Source: Candidatus Omnitrophota bacterium (GTDB taxonomy: Bacteria; Omnitrophota; Gorgyraeia; Gygaellales; Profunditerraquicolaceae). Taken from it: a stretch of 15,955 nt of DNA. Positions 7,552-15,240 of the stretch are shown one piece after another. The notes beneath the pieces were generated by a model. The model made no database searches. It was not told the DNA's origin and saw nothing but the letters and a program-made list of their open reading frames with translations. Both the position numbers and the translations under genes were made by a program. The stretch lies in NCBI GenBank assembly GCA_017995695.1, contig JAGOIJ010000026.1:1-15955 (forward strand), written 5' to 3'. Every line of letters starts with the position of its first letter. The first letter of the stretch is position 1.

Positions 7552-8529
7552 CTAGTGTATAACCAACAGTATTGACTTAAGAACAATAAAGCTAACGATG
7601 CCGGACACAAACGGCGTCGCTAACCAACAAATCAAAATCTCTCGAAAGATTTTAATATTTATAACGCGCACCCCCTTCACCAATCCCACACCGAAAATTG
7701 CTCCCACAATCGAGTGGCTGGTAGATACCGGAATGCCAAAAAGTGTGTACAGATGAACATTCAAGGCGCTGGCCAACTGGGCAGAAAACGCCATAAGTGG
7801 CAACAGGTGCGCAATCTCGGATCCAATAGTTTGGATAACCTTGTAGCCCCAGGTGACAATACCCAACACAATTGCCAGACCGCCGATAACCATAGCTACA
7901 GAAACGGGGATTGCACCGGCTCCGGCAACAACACCAACAGCATTAGCCACATCATTGGCGCCCCAAGAGAAGGCGACGTAACAACCACTCACCACAATTA
8001 ACAACGAAAGCGTTGTTTTAAGGTATTTACGCGGGACAATGCGATAAAAAATGTTTTTGCACAAGCGAAACAAAAGATACCCTAAAACCGCAGCACCAAC
8101 GGGAGTAAAAATCCAGCAGATAAAGATGTCTCCTAGCATTTTCCATTTGACCGGAGCGTGCACTGCCAACCCAGCCCCGGCAACCGCCCCAACGATTGAA
8201 TGGCTGGTTGAAATGGGCATCTTGCGGTATGTTGCCAATACCACCCACACGCAAGCAGAGAAAGCAGATACCAGCGCCACAAAAAGCGCTATCTGTTTAT
8301 CCAGCTGATCAAGTGGGACAATCCCCTTACCTACCGTGTTAACAACATGGCTTCCTTGGAAAAAAGCGCCTAAGAAGCCAAATATAGCGATGAGAATAAT
8401 TGCTTGCCGTAACGTCACCACCTTGGCGCCCACCGCAGTGCCCAATGAATTTGCTGCGTCATTGGCGCCAATTGACCAACCAACGGCTATGCCCATACCC
8501 ACGGTAAGGACAATTAAGAGAATGCTCAT
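7552..8529 (-). CDS. PiT-family inorganic phosphate permease
   Basis: Inner-membrane low-affinity phosphate transporter of the PiT family, driven by proton or sodium gradients. The 325-residue protein has about ten hydrophobic segments and the internal duplication typical of the family: GANDAAN at 21-27 is echoed by GANDVANA at 190-197, and STSHSIVGA at 107-115 by STSHSIVGA at 269-277. It is on the short side compared with E. coli PitA and lacks a large central cytoplasmic loop, as in many bacterial and archaeal members. The ATG at 8529 lies 3 bases after the PadR-type regulator's stop, with no clear Shine-Dalgarno sequence, so translation is probably coupled. The partner DUF47 gene follows. 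Metal-phosphate is the likely transported species by analogy; sulfate transport is the main alternative within the superfamily. Confidence 0.94.
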   Translation of the reverse strand: MSILLIVLTVGMGIAVGWSIGANDAANSLGTAVGAKVVTLRQAIILIAIFGFLGAFFQGSHVVNTVGKGIVPLDQLDKQIALFVALVSAFSACVWVVLATYRKMPISTSHSIVGAVAGAGLAVHAPVKWKMLGDIFICWIFTPVGAAVLGYLLFRLCKNIFYRIVPRKYLKTTLSLLIVVSGCYVAFSWGANDVANAVGVVAGAGAIPVSVAMVIGGLAIVLGIVTWGYKVIQTIGSEIAHLLPLMAFSAQLASALNVHLYTLFGIPVSTSHSIVGAIFGVGLVKGVRVINIKIFREILICWLATPFVSGIVSFIVLKSILLVIH

Positions 8530-8532
8530 TAC

Positions 8533-9051
8533 TTATAGGATTTTGATGAGATCATCAAGAAAAGTAACCTCTGCTTCAAGCATCTGTAGGTTATGCTGGA
8601 CAATAAGCTGTAGCGGCGCAGCAATCGCCCCTTGTTGTTTATTAGCAAGCAGGGCGTTTAACTCTTGGGTAAGTTTCCTGAGAATAAAAATGCGTCCGCG
8701 TAGACGCCTGCGACCGAGCGTGGGATTGATAAAGCTTAAGAAATACAAACTTAGATCCAAACTAAATTGGGGGCGCTTAAAATCTAAGAAACTTTTACTT
8801 AACAGATCATTGAAGCGCGCCTCGCCTTTTTTAGTCAATTCATAGACAAAGCGTTGAGGCCGACGCCCCTGCTTGCTAGAACGCTTAAGCACTAAGCCCT
8901 GCTTCTCAAGCACTTTTAAAGGATAATAAATAGACTTTGGCTCAACGCCGGCAAAGAGCGAAAGGGCTTGTTTAATCTTTCTTTTGATATCATAACCATG
9001 GGCAGGCTGCTCTTTCAATAATCCTAACAATAACAGCTCATGCGTTATCAT
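8533..9051 (-). CDS. PadR-family transcriptional regulator
   Basis: A 172-residue regulator. The N-terminal PadR winged helix spans about residues 1-80: the [22 protein letters not shown] opening, the [13 protein letters not shown] recognition-helix region and a wing around [15 protein letters not shown] helical C-terminal dimerisation part (about 85-172) follows. PadR proteins normally repress transcription and respond to small ligands. Its start overlaps the accA stop by 4 bases, and the PiT gene begins 3 bases after its stop, so it is expressed with both. The position suggests a link to phosphate uptake or to the operon as a whole, which is inference. Phosphate systems are more often run by PhoB/PhoR, so a PadR gene directly before PiT is worth noting. 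No target site is evident because no intergenic space exists nearby. Confidence 0.9.
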   Translation of the reverse strand: MITHELLLLGLLKEQPAHGYDIKRKIKQALSLFAGVEPKSIYYPLKVLEKQGLVLKRSSKQGRRPQRFVYELTKKGEARFNDLLSKSFLDFKRPQFSLDLSLYFLSFINPTLGRRRLRGRIFILRKLTQELNALLANKQQGAIAAPLQLIVQHNLQMLEAEVTFLDDLIKIL

Positions 9052-9992
9052 TCAATAAATGCCCCCATGGCCCTAAACTTCTCATAACGCTGCTTTAAAA
9101 GCTCTTCTTTACTTAAACTCCCAAGTGCTTTAAGGTGTTTCTGGATTACATCTTTAACATTATTCGCCGCTTTTTCGGGATCTCGATGCGCCCCGCCTAA
9201 CGGCTCGGCAATAATTTCATCAATAATTCCCATCTGAAGCAGATCCTTGCCAGTAAGTTTCAATACCTCTGCTGCATCAGGCGCGCGCGCGCCGTCTTTC
9301 CATAATATTGCCGCGCATCCTTCAGGAGAAATGACCGAATAATAAGCATTCTCCAAAACACACACCCGATCAGCAACGCCGATGCCAAGGGCTCCGCCAG
9401 AACCGCCCTCGCCGATAACGGTAGCCACAATCGGCACAGCAATAGAAATCATCTCCCTTAGATTATACGCAATAGCGTGGGCCTGCCCGCGCTCTTCAGC
9501 TCCAATACCGGGATAAGCGCCCGGGGTATCAATAAAGATAACAATGGGTAGATCAAACTTTTCAGCCAATTGCATCATACGTAATGCCTTACGATATCCT
9601 TCAGGATGGGCGCATCCAAAATTGCGTTTTAAATTCTCTTTGGTGTCGCGCCCCTTCTGATGCCCCATCACCATAACCTTCTGATTGCCAAGCTTGGCAA
9701 TACCCGCCACGAGCGCTTTGTCATCAGCGAAACATCTGTCTCCGTGAATCTCAATAAAACCAGTCATCATCATCCCGATATAATCGAGCGTGTATGGCCG
9801 TTGAGGATGACGGGCTAGTTGCACCTTCTGCCAAGCGGTCAGATTACCATAAATATCTTTTTTAAGATGTTGCAGCTTATCCTGAAGTCGGCTGACCTCT
9901 GATGAGATATCAACCTTCTTGCTAAAATGCTTTAGCTCATCGATCTTTTTTTCTAATTCAACTATCGGTTTTTCGAATTCTAAGCCAGCCAT
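9048..9992 (-). CDS. accA: Acetyl-CoA carboxylase carboxyltransferase subunit alpha
   Basis: The alpha subunit of the carboxyltransferase half of bacterial acetyl-CoA carboxylase. With AccD it moves the carboxyl group from biotin on AccB to acetyl-CoA, making malonyl-CoA for fatty-acid synthesis in the cytoplasm. The 314-residue length matches E. coli AccA (about 319). Visible family features are the coiled N-terminal [17 protein letters not shown], then [21 protein letters not shown], the crotonase-fold [35 protein letters not shown] and the [12 protein letters not shown] oxyanion region. ATG at 9992 agrees with the usual family start. Just upstream is a short repeat and no recognisable Shine-Dalgarno sequence. 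No accD, accB or accC is in the window. The PadR gene overlaps its 3' end by 4 bases. Confidence 0.97.
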   Translation of the reverse strand: MAGLEFEKPIVELEKKIDELKHFSKKVDISSEVSRLQDKLQHLKKDIYGNLTAWQKVQLARHPQRPYTLDYIGMMMTGFIEIHGDRCFADDKALVAGIAKLGNQKVMVMGHQKGRDTKENLKRNFGCAHPEGYRKALRMMQLAEKFDLPIVIFIDTPGAYPGIGAEERGQAHAIAYNLREMISIAVPIVATVIGEGGSGGALGIGVADRVCVLENAYYSVISPEGCAAILWKDGARAPDAAEVLKLTGKDLLQMGIIDEIIAEPLGGAHRDPEKAANNVKDVIQKHLKALGSLSKEELLKQRYEKFRAMGAFIE

Positions 9993-10002
9993 TCTTGAGT
10001 AA

Positions 10003-10028
10003 TGAGTAGTTAGTAGTGAGTAGTTAGT
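10003..10028. repeat. Two direct copies of a 12-base repeat between the L,D-transpeptidase gene and accA
   Basis: TGAGTAGTTAGT occurs at 10003-10014 and again at 10017-10028 (14-base period). The second copy runs through the TAA stop of the L,D-transpeptidase gene, and the first lies where the accA ribosome site would be expected. It is low-complexity and could be a simple slippage repeat. Confidence 0.6.
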
Positions 10029-10845
10029 CGACGATGGTGACTTCGGTGCCTACGGGGACAAGCGTATAAAGCTCTTCCACCTCAGCGTTGAGCATGCGCA
10101 CACAGCCCTGCGTGGCCTGCTGCCCAAGACTTTGAGGCTCGGTAGTACCGTGGATTCCATATCCGGGGATGTTAAATCCCAGCCAACGCGTTCCAAGGAT
10201 ATTTTCAGGGCTATCCGCAGGAACCACCGCACCTGCTTTAAACCAGGTAGGATTCATCAATTTATTAGTGATTTTAAATGTACCCACGGGAGTCGAATTA
10301 TCTTTGCCCGTTGATACTATATAGGATTTAACTATCTCATCATCAACTTTCAAGAGCAAACTGTTTTGTGACTTGTCGACAAAGATAGAAAAAGGGGCAG
10401 TCCAAATCTTAATCTTTCTGCCGGGTGAAATTTTATCATTCGGGATACTGTTGGTCTTTTGAATTAATTCAACCGTGGTTTTATGCTCGCGGGCAATCTT
10501 GCCAAGCGTATCTCCCGGCTTTATTTCATAAGAAATACTCCGGGCGGTAATGGCCGGGGAGAGGATGGAACGAACGGTCAGCTCTTCAGTCTTTTTTTGC
10601 CACTCCATCACGCCATTCAGATTAGGAAAATCGGTAACCAATTTTTGATAGACTGCCTTTGCCTCCAGCAAATTGCCTTTAGCCTCAAGCTCTTTGGCCT
10701 GGGATAACAATACCGCCAAAGAAGCGTTATCAGTGTTTGCCGAGGGGACAGAAGCATTGTTCTTCTTTATCATCATCGCGACGCTTGCGATAATAGCCAA
10801 TACCGCAAGTGCGGCGAGTCCTGCAATTAATAATCTTCGATTCAC
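10024..10845 (-). CDS. Membrane-anchored LysM / L,D-transpeptidase (YkuD) protein
   Basis: Periplasmic peptidoglycan cross-linking enzyme of 273 residues. A membrane anchor or signal segment lies at 5-26, a helical region possibly of TPR type at 40-90, a LysM peptidoglycan-binding domain at 104-147 ([17 protein letters not shown], then [12 protein letters not shown]) and a YkuD catalytic domain at 152-272. Catalytic residues are His232 (GIHGT) and Cys248 in ATQGCVRM; the usual SHGC is TQGC here, a tolerated variation. I choose GTG at 10845 as start. It has AAGGAGG six bases upstream, directly after the stop of the preceding gene, and leaves a short basic N-terminus before the anchor. The upstream ATG at 10914 would add 23 unconvincing residues and overlap the neighbour by 59 bases. 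L,D-transpeptidases form 3-3 cross-links or attach lipoproteins; which applies is not visible. Confidence 0.93.
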   Translation of the reverse strand: MNRRLLIAGLAALAVLAIIASVAMMIKKNNASVPSANTDNASLAVLLSQAKELEAKGNLLEAKAVYQKLVTDFPNLNGVMEWQKKTEELTVRSILSPAITARSISYEIKPGDTLGKIAREHKTTVELIQKTNSIPNDKISPGRKIKIWTAPFSIFVDKSQNSLLLKVDDEIVKSYIVSTGKDNSTPVGTFKITNKLMNPTWFKAGAVVPADSPENILGTRWLGFNIPGYGIHGTTEPQSLGQQATQGCVRMLNAEVEELYTLVPVGTEVTIVD

Positions 10846-10855
10846 TGCTTCCTCC

Positions 10856-11308
10856 TTATGCCATGGCCACGAAAGCAATAATCGCGCCAAGCAAAGATCC
10901 TGCGATAACCTCAATAGGGGTGTGCCCTACGAGCTCTCTTAATTTTTCTTCATCAATTCGCCCTTGCCAATAGATATCGGTGGTAATTTTATTTAAAATT
11001 CGCGCCTGTCTTCCTGTTGCCCGACGCACACCCTGAGCATCAAACATAACCACTAGGGCAAAAGACGCAGCGAGGGCAAACAGCGTACTATCAAATCCGT
11101 ATGTTAGCCCCACAGAAACAGCCAAACAGGAAGCTCCGGCGGCGTGACTTGAAGGCATTCCGCCTGTTCCCACGAACCAACGAAAATCAAATTTTTTCTG
11201 TCGGATAACGCCCAGAAGCACCTTAACGCCTTGCGCAATAGCCCAGGCCGAAAGCGTAACGAGAAAAATCTTGTTTTTTGAAACTCCGATGAATATTTCG
11301 TTTATCAT
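10856..11308 (-). CDS. DUF212 / divergent PAP2-like membrane protein (YuiD family)
   Basis: A 150-residue integral membrane protein related to the PAP2 phosphatase superfamily. The signatures GGMPSSHAA at 49-57, DAQGVRRATGRQA at 90-102 and the C-terminal GHTPIEVIAGSLLG at 128-141 are those of the divergent family DUF212. Its function is not established; lipid-phosphate or undecaprenyl-pyrophosphate phosphatase activity is a plausible guess from the superfamily. About four hydrophobic segments are visible. It starts with a 4-base overlap of the coiled-coil gene, and the L,D-transpeptidase gene begins 10 bases after its stop, so these three envelope genes probably share a message. Length is normal for the family (about 140-160). 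Confidence 0.9.
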   Translation of the reverse strand: MINEIFIGVSKNKIFLVTLSAWAIAQGVKVLLGVIRQKKFDFRWFVGTGGMPSSHAAGASCLAVSVGLTYGFDSTLFALAASFALVVMFDAQGVRRATGRQARILNKITTDIYWQGRIDEEKLRELVGHTPIEVIAGSLLGAIIAFVAMA

Positions 11309-11910
11309 TCGACTATTGAGAGGGGCTCGACTTCTATCTTGATTTTTCCTTTGGAGGGATAGGTTGCCTTGCCATCTTTAACCAAAAATCCTTTATTGCC
11401 AGCCATAGTAATATTCTTCTTCACTTGGGCTTTCTTCATGATCGTAACGCCTACCTTACGCGCTTGCTTTTTAAGGGCCTTAATAGCTTTTTTTAATTCT
11501 GTAACTGAATTGAGCTGCGCCGAAACTGTTTCTTTTTCTTGCCGTAAGGCGGCGTTCTCATTGACCAATTGCGTAATCTTTACGTTTAATCCTTCGGCGG
11601 TCTTTTTTGCATCCTTGAGTTCTGCTTCCATTAAGTTCAATTGGCTCTGCACCGAGCCAAGCATATCTTTTAAATCCTGATTTTCAGCGCTCAATTGTTG
11701 CTGAAGGATTTTTTCTTTCTCCAGCGTTTGCATAAGGTTTTGCTTGTCTTGTTGTAAAATAACAATCTGTTCCTGGCGTTGCTTAATAACAACTTGTAAG
11801 CGCTTATTTTCCTGCAGGGTTTGATAATACTGGTATATGCTGAATGAGGCAGCAGGTATCAAAATGAGAAATATAATAATCAGAAGTACCCGTTTACTGG
11901 GCTTTCCCAT
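11305..11910 (-). CDS. Membrane-anchored coiled-coil protein, function unknown
   Basis: I do not recognise a family. The 201-residue protein has a short basic N-terminus (KPSKR), one strongly hydrophobic segment at about 8-26, then a long glutamine-, leucine-, lysine- and glutamate-rich stretch to about 150 with heptad-like spacing, predicted as coiled coil. A small C-terminal part (about 165-201) looks beta-rich and contains NKGFLVKDGKATYPSKGKIKIEV. Topology suggests an inner-membrane anchor with the coiled coil in the periplasm. It heads an operon with a PAP2-like protein and an L,D-transpeptidase, so an envelope-organising role is a reasonable guess only. No Shine-Dalgarno sequence precedes the ATG, and a promoter -10 lies just upstream, so the message may be nearly leaderless. 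Its stop overlaps the next gene by 4 bases. Confidence 0.85.
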   Translation of the reverse strand: MGKPSKRVLLIIIFLILIPAASFSIYQYYQTLQENKRLQVVIKQRQEQIVILQQDKQNLMQTLEKEKILQQQLSAENQDLKDMLGSVQSQLNLMEAELKDAKKTAEGLNVKITQLVNENAALRQEKETVSAQLNSVTELKKAIKALKKQARKVGVTIMKKAQVKKNITMAGNKGFLVKDGKATYPSKGKIKIEVEPLSIVE

Positions 11911-11918
11911 AAATTAGT

Positions 11919-11947
11919 ATTATATCTAGCGGGTCGCCAAAAAGCAA
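11919..11947 (-). promoter_or_regulatory. Promoter of the coiled-coil/PAP2/L,D-transpeptidase/accA operon
   Basis: A perfect TATAAT occurs on the minus strand at 11924-11919, with TTGCTT (11947-11942, three of six) exactly 17 bases upstream. The expected start point near 11912 is only one to three bases before the ATG at 11910, and no ribosome site lies between them. Confidence 0.6.
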
Positions 11948-11963
11948 GTTTTTTTTGTGAGAA

Positions 11964-11980
11964 ACGCGCGCATTGCGCGT
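11964..11980. other. Perfect six-base-pair GC-rich palindrome in the divergent intergenic region
   Basis: ACGCGC (11964-11969) and GCGCGT (11975-11980) flank a five-base loop, GCATT. It lies in the 152-base gap between the divergent coiled-coil gene and comM, close to the operon promoter. No T-run follows it on either strand, so it is not an intrinsic terminator. It could be an operator or a chance palindrome. I see no convincing promoter for comM in the same gap. Confidence 0.35.
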
Positions 11981-12062
11981 CAATTAATGGTATCGGGCGT
12001 CAAATTCGGAATAAGCAGAAAAGGCAGCAGATTGGAAACTATTATATAAAAGGAGATTTTCT

Positions 12063-13583
12063 ATGGTAACGCATGTCTTAAGCTTTGCAGTGCATGGAAT
12101 AGAAGCATATCTTATTGATGTTGAAATAGATATAAGCAATGGGTTGCCGTCAACTACCGTGGTGGGACTCCCTGATGCCGCTACAAAAGAAAGCAAAGAG
12201 CGCGTGCGGTCAGCAATTAAAAATTCCGGCTTTGATTGGCCGCAAGAGCGCATAACCATCAGCCTTGCCCCTGCCCACCTGCGCAAAGAAGGAGCAAGCT
12301 TCGATTTAGCAATAGCCATAGGCATATTAGCTGCCACAGAACAGATATCGCTTGAGCATCTTGCGCGCTTTTGCATTCTGGGAGAATTAGCCTTAGATGG
12401 CTCAACGCGCCCCATCCAGGGAGCATTGCCTATCGGCCTAGCTCTTGTGCAATCAGAGATCAAAAAAATGATCCTCCCGCAATGGAATGCTAAAGAAGCA
12501 TCCTTGGTTTCAGGAATCAATCTGTGGCCAGTAAAGTCACTGAAAGAAACTGTTGAATTACTCAGTAACCCTGATTTTTATCCTCCGTTTTCTATCGAAC
12601 CACAAAACTTACTGCAAAAACAGCCCTCGTACAACGTTGATTATTCCGAAGTAAAAGGCCAGTATTTTGCTAAACGGGCGCTTGAAGTGGCGGTGGCTGG
12701 AGGTCACAACATCCTGATGATCGGGCCGCCAGGCAGCGGCAAGACAATGCTGGCGAAGCGCATCCCTACCATTATGCCTGACTTAACCTTACCTGAAGCG
12801 CTGGAAGTGACAAAGATCCATTCAGTCGCAGGAACCCTTTCCTCTCAAGATGGCATGGTGGCCACAAGACCATTCCGCAGCTTACACCACACTATCTCTG
12901 ATGTCGCCCTTGTCGGAGGAGGCACCATTCCGAAGCCCGGGGAGATTAGCTTGGCGCACCAGGGAGTATTGTTTCTCGATGAACTTCCGGAATTTCATCG
13001 TAGCGCCCTAGAGTCATTGCGCCAGCCCCTGGAAGAAGGCATCATCCGGGTTTCGCGGATCCATAAATCATTAGTTTTTCCTGCATCGTGCATGCTGGTC
13101 TGCGCAATGAACCCTTGCCCGTGCGGTTACTATACTGACCCGCGCAAAGCCTGCCACTGCAATCCCGGCAAAATTGCCGGTTACCTTGGTAAAATTTCCG
13201 GGCCGCTCTTGGATAGGATTGATATACACATTGAATTACCGGCCATCCGGTACCAAGAACTTGTTGAGACTAAAAACATGGAATCATCTGAAGCTATCAA
13301 GGCGAGGGTTGAGAAGGCACGGGAAATTCAACGCAATCGTTTTAAAGATGAAAATATTTTCTGCAACGCACAGATGAATACGACAATGATCAAACGCTAC
13401 TGCGCACTCGATACGCAAGCGAAATCATTATTGAAAGTTGCGTTAACCAAACTTGGATTCTCGGCAAGAGCGTATGATAAAGTGCTTAAGGTAGGCCGGA
13501 CAGTGGCGGATCTGGCGAACAACGAAATCATTACCGTCGCGCATATCGCAGAGGCAATCCAATACCGCAGTCTCGATAAATAA
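12063..13583 (+). CDS. comM: ComM/YifB-family Mg-chelatase-like AAA+ ATPase
   Basis: AAA+ ATPase of the YifB/ComM family, 506 residues, full family length. ComM is a hexameric helicase that promotes branch migration during integration of transformed DNA; the family is also widespread in species not known to be competent. Seen here: the N-terminal Lon-protease-like fold (about 1-125, with GLPSTTVVGLPDAATKESKERV), Walker A GPPGSGKT at 221-228, Walker B VLFLDE at 302-307, a cysteine cluster CAMNPCPCG to ACHC (Cys347, 352, 354, 364, 366) and LLDRIDIHIELP with Arg385 as a candidate sensor or finger arginine. The C-terminal FSARAYDKVLKVGRTVADL completes the family pattern. The start has AGGAG seven bases upstream. 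It is the only complete plus-strand gene in the window, divergent from the envelope operon and converging on the HD-GYP gene with a 3-base gap. Confidence 0.96.
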   Translation: MVTHVLSFAVHGIEAYLIDVEIDISNGLPSTTVVGLPDAATKESKERVRSAIKNSGFDWPQERITISLAPAHLRKEGASFDLAIAIGILAATEQISLEHLARFCILGELALDGSTRPIQGALPIGLALVQSEIKKMILPQWNAKEASLVSGINLWPVKSLKETVELLSNPDFYPPFSIEPQNLLQKQPSYNVDYSEVKGQYFAKRALEVAVAGGHNILMIGPPGSGKTMLAKRIPTIMPDLTLPEALEVTKIHSVAGTLSSQDGMVATRPFRSLHHTISDVALVGGGTIPKPGEISLAHQGVLFLDELPEFHRSALESLRQPLEEGIIRVSRIHKSLVFPASCMLVCAMNPCPCGYYTDPRKACHCNPGKIAGYLGKISGPLLDRIDIHIELPAIRYQELVETKNMESSEAIKARVEKAREIQRNRFKDENIFCNAQMNTTMIKRYCALDTQAKSLLKVALTKLGFSARAYDKVLKVGRTVADLANNEIITVAHIAEAIQYRSLDK

Positions 13584-13586
13584 TAT

Positions 13587-14291
13587 TTAGGATTTCTTGC
13601 TGTTAAGGAAGATCTCGATGTCTTGCGTCGCTTGCCAGATGCGCCTAATAGTTGCTTTGCGTTTCAGGAAAGCATCAACTATGTCCGGATCAAATTGCTT
13701 GCCTGCTTGCTCTTTAATCATCGCTACTGCTTCATCAAAACTATAAGCAACCTTATAGGAACGTTTTGAGGTCAAAGCATCAAAAACATCTGCCAAGGCG
13801 ACAATCCGACCGTAGAGAGGGATCGCTTTACCTTTAAGCCCTTGCGGATACCCGGTGCCGTCAAAGCGTTCATGGTGGGTCAAGCTGATCATGCGCGCAA
13901 TTTTCAAAAGCGGCGAACGGCTCCCGATGAAAATATCAGAACCAAGCTTAGCGTGCTGCTTGATAATTTCCCGCTCTTCAGGGGTAAGTCCCGCGGGCTT
14001 CTTAAGGATCGCATCAGGAATAATTAGTTTGCCAATATCATGCATTGGTGAAGCATAACGCAGGTAATCTAACTCCTCCTTAGGCAGACCCAATTCCTTA
14101 GCTATCTCGGTGCTGTAGTCGGCGATCTTAACCAGATGGGTGCCGGTCTCTTCATCTTTATATTCTGCGGTTAAGGCAAACCGAAAGATCATCTCTGCAT
14201 ACGAATCCTTCACCTCGGCGTAAGCCTTTTTTAATTTCTTGTACTCTTGCGCGATCCGCGCTTGATACGCAAAATAGCGGCTCTTGTTCAT
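13587..14291 (-). CDS. Stand-alone HD-GYP cyclic-di-GMP phosphodiesterase
   Basis: Cytoplasmic enzyme predicted to hydrolyse cyclic-di-GMP through a metal-dependent HD-GYP domain. A short helical N-terminus (about 1-33) precedes the domain. Metal-site residues are visible: Glu48/His52 (ETGTHL), His84-Asp85 (HDIGK), His113, His139-His140 (HHERFDGTGYP, which carries the GYP motif at 147-149) and Asp168 (ALADVFDALTSKRSYK). All key residues are present, so it should be active. Most family members have an N-terminal receiver or sensor domain; here there is none (234 residues in all), so control may come from a partner. Its ATG overlaps the STAS gene stop by 4 bases, making that protein the obvious candidate. 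The related activity on cyclic GMP-AMP cannot be excluded. Confidence 0.94.
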   Translation of the reverse strand: MNKSRYFAYQARIAQEYKKLKKAYAEVKDSYAEMIFRFALTAEYKDEETGTHLVKIADYSTEIAKELGLPKEELDYLRYASPMHDIGKLIIPDAILKKPAGLTPEEREIIKQHAKLGSDIFIGSRSPLLKIARMISLTHHERFDGTGYPQGLKGKAIPLYGRIVALADVFDALTSKRSYKVAYSFDEAVAMIKEQAGKQFDPDIVDAFLKRKATIRRIWQATQDIEIFLNSKKS

Positions 14292-14620
14292 AAGCTACCT
14301 AACGCCTCTTCTTCTGTCTCACAGATAGTAAACATCTTTTCTAATTTAGTAATGCCAAAGATCGAGCGAATCTTAGGCGGAAGGCTGGCAAGGATCATTA
14401 CGCCTTGGATCGCTTTTAAATCTATAGAAAACTCAACAAGCGCGGCGAGGCCTGAACTATCAATGTAATCTAACTTCTCAAGATTAAAAACAATCTTACT
14501 CCATTTATTGCCGAGCAGGATCTTAAAAGTCTTTTTGAGTTCGCCAACAGTATCGATCGTCAATTCTCCTCCGATAGAACAGATCAGGACACCATTTTTT
14601 TCTCGCTGGTGTATATACAT
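14288..14620 (-). CDS. STAS-domain protein (anti-sigma-factor antagonist type)
   Basis: A 110-residue single STAS domain like SpoIIAA and RsbV. The hallmark DYIDSSGLAAL at 51-61 contains the serine pair (55-56) at the position normally phosphorylated by a partner-switching kinase. The N-terminal VLICSIGGELTIDT strand-turn and the C-terminal ILASLPPKIRSIFGITKLEKMF helix region match the fold. Such proteins free a sigma factor or other target by binding an anti-sigma kinase, and other STAS proteins control enzymes directly. No kinase or sigma factor is encoded in the window. Translation is supported by GAGGAGG four bases before the ATG. It overlaps the HD-GYP gene by 4 bases, so the two probably act together. 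Family secure, partner unknown. Confidence 0.94.
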   Translation of the reverse strand: MYIHQREKNGVLICSIGGELTIDTVGELKKTFKILLGNKWSKIVFNLEKLDYIDSSGLAALVEFSIDLKAIQGVMILASLPPKIRSIFGITKLEKMFTICETEEEALGSL

Positions 14621-14653
14621 ACATCCTCCTCGTTTACGTTATGCAAACGACAC

Positions 14654-15214
14654 TTAGCTGGTTTTAAGTAATGAAAGCGTCTCTGAACGGGTTAATTCAT
14701 TTTCTTTGAATATCCCTCGTACCGCCGAGGTAACCGTCATGGTACCGGGTTTTTTCACTCCGCGCATTGACATGCATAAATGTTCAGCCTCAAGTATCAC
14801 CATCACACCCAAGGGTTTTAATTTTGACATAATTATTTCGGCGATCTGCGTGGTCAATCGCTCTTGCACCTGGGGCCTGCGTGAAAGCGTGTCAACAACA
14901 CGGGCCAACTTACTCAATCCGGTAACCCGTCCATTTTTGGGGATATAGGCAATATGGGCCCTCCCGATAAAAGGCAACAGATGGTGCTCGCATACGCTAT
15001 ACAAGGGGACATCTTTAAGTAAAATGATTTCGTGATGCTTCTGGTCAAGGACAACCTCAAGCTCTTTTTTCGCATCGTGATTCACGCCAGCAAAGATTTC
15101 TTCGTACATCTCTGCCACCCGACGAGGAGTTTCAAGCAGGTCTTTTCTTCGCGGATCTTCTCCGATTGCTTCTAAAATATCGCGGATTGCTTTTTCTATT
15201 TTCTTCTTATCCAT
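14654..15214 (-). CDS. folE: GTP cyclohydrolase I
   Basis: Converts GTP to 7,8-dihydroneopterin triphosphate, the first step of tetrahydrofolate synthesis and also the entry to queuosine-type deazapurines. The 186-residue length is usual for a bacterial type I enzyme. Zinc ligands Cys75 and His78 lie in VCEHHLLPF and Cys147 in [25 protein letters not shown] and [10 protein letters not shown] are strongly conserved family motifs. All active-site elements are present. The start has AGGAGG five bases upstream. It sits 26 bases after mnmE and 33 bases before the STAS gene on the same strand, so co-transcription is likely. Confidence is very high; only the physiological branch (folate or queuosine) is open. 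Confidence 0.98.
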   Translation of the reverse strand: MDKKKIEKAIRDILEAIGEDPRRKDLLETPRRVAEMYEEIFAGVNHDAKKELEVVLDQKHHEIILLKDVPLYSVCEHHLLPFIGRAHIAYIPKNGRVTGLSKLARVVDTLSRRPQVQERLTTQIAEIIMSKLKPLGVMVILEAEHLCMSMRGVKKPGTMTVTSAVRGIFKENELTRSETLSLLKTS

Positions 15215-15240
15215 GCAACCTCCTTACAACCACCGAACAA

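Noticed and set aside
8336..8845. Plus-strand open frame of 169 codons across the PiT/PadR junction
   Set aside because: It is antisense to two convincing genes and has no family features.
10846..10914. Longer start (ATG at 10914) for the L,D-transpeptidase gene
   Set aside because: It would overlap the DUF212 gene by 59 bases and add residues unlike a signal peptide, while GTG at 10845 has a strong AAGGAGG site right after the neighbour's stop.
12031..12050. TATTAT/TATAAA as a -10 element for comM
   Set aside because: It abuts the ribosome site and has no -35 at a proper distance, so transcription would start inside the Shine-Dalgarno region.
11984..12520. Minus-strand open frame of 178 codons opposite comM
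   Set aside because: It lies antisense to the well-supported 5' half of comM, and its protein shows no recognisable domain.
14630..14650. Small hairpin TCGTTT/AAACGA just before the STAS ribosome site
   Set aside because: Only six A/T-rich pairs with a nine-base loop; too weak to call a regulatory element.
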